Source: Sphingomonas sp. So64.6b
GTDB taxonomy: Bacteria; Pseudomonadota; Alphaproteobacteria; Sphingomonadales; Sphingomonadaceae
NCBI RefSeq assembly: GCF_014171475.1
Contig: NZ_CP048817.1
Span: 3,968,001-4,032,000, forward strand
Length of the DNA stretch: 64,000 nucleotides
Direction: 5' to 3'
The stretch's first letter is position 1; every line of letters begins with the position of its first letter. Both the position numbers and the translations under genes were made by a program. The notes beneath the pieces are model-generated. The model saw only the letters and a list, made by a program, of their open reading frames with translations. It had not been told where the DNA came from and searched no databases. This document shows positions 63,779 to 64,000 of this stretch, piece after piece.

Positions 63779-64000
63779 GCGACGGGCTCGGCCACTTCGA
63801 GTTCGACGGTTTCCGCCTTGCCCGAAGGGCGGATCATGATGAACGTGCCCGACCAGATGCCCGGTATGTCCCAGATGCCGTTGATCTCGTTGCCGTCCGG
63901 GCTGACCGATCCGCGATAGGACACGGTGTAATCCGCCCTGTTCGGGTCATCATAGGCCTTCACAAAAGTAACGCTCGCGCCATCGTGCTGGCCTTCCAGC
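63775..64000 (-). CDS. Unrecognised protein, C-terminal part
   Basis: The gene enters from the right edge on the minus strand; 74 residues are visible in an open frame. Sequence such as DYTVSYRGSVSPDGNEINGI and WSGTFIMIRPSGK suggests a small beta-rich domain in which a substrate-response or lipocalin-like sheet is possible. I do not recognise a named family. A GTG at 63963 is in frame, but the upstream codons (LEGQHDGASVTF) continue the same pattern, so the start lies beyond the window. Stops overlap the UbiH-type gene by 4 bp (CTAG). Confidence 0.6.
   Translation of the reverse strand, partial: LEGQHDGASVTFVKAYDDPNRADYTVSYRGSVSPDGNEINGIWDIPGIWSGTFIMIRPSGKAETVELEVAEPVA

Noticed and set aside
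1..64000. tRNA, rRNA, CRISPR array, prophage or insertion sequence
   Set aside because: I looked for T-loop signatures, regularly spaced repeats, integrases and transposases in all gaps and found none.

Overview
The window is 64 kb of GC-rich chromosome from an alphaproteobacterium, most probably a sphingomonad. The evidence is the gene order around hemE, rho, mnmE, mnmG, rsmG, parA and parB, the alphaproteobacterial-type LexA box (GTTC-N7-GTTC) before mmcB, and families such as DUF1489, DUF1491, DUF3576 and DUF6489. I cannot name a genus or species. Nearly everything is core chromosome. I saw no phage, integrase, insertion sequence, CRISPR array, rRNA or tRNA.

Layout. 1-9.8 kb: end of a HerA-like ATPase, an M23 peptidase, a SUV3-like helicase with an S4 protein and ferredoxin, a Sel1 protein, CarD, and two GIN-domain envelope proteins. 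9.4-18.6 kb: a DUF1489 protein, MgtE, a cyclophilin, a LysR regulator, a bacterial CDC48-type double AAA ATPase, RarD, an MFS transporter gene broken by a stop codon, and a small methyltransferase. 18.6-23.2 kb: penicillin-binding protein 1A, a YgjP-type metalloprotease, a YcgN-type protein, an SCO protein and an ankyrin protein. 23.2-30.4 kb: a complete divergent histidine-utilisation locus (hutCF against hutIHGU) around a perfect 22-bp palindrome. 30.5-37.4 kb: minus-strand genes mmcB (with a LexA box), a cell-wall hydrolase, hpf-ptsN-thioesterase-DUF1491, dnaQ, coaE, aroE, maf and ppsR.

The gap between ppsR and hemE (37365-37666) has the properties of the chromosomal replication origin. 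It holds one perfect and three near-perfect DnaA boxes, five GANTC sites and an AT-rich end. Genes on both sides point away from it over several kilobases. To its right lie hemE-hemJ-rho, an ABM protein, a TerC protein, a dienelactone hydrolase, a frameshifted ogt, and mnmE-mnmG-rsmG-parA-parB with two parS-like sites. 49-64 kb: holA-lptE-leuS-DUF3576, an unrecognised barrel-like protein, a ThiE-like protein, YggS and a HAD hydrolase, ribA-xth, lolA, ftsK, a 1-kb gap rich in hairpin repeats, a UbiH-type hydroxylase and a partial gene.

No obvious new multi-gene system stands out. The points most worth following are the origin and partition sites, a three-copy 32-bp inverted-repeat element, twin hairpins downstream of ftsK, two decayed genes, a REP-like insertion in the M23 peptidase, two possible small RNAs, and the hut and LexA operators.
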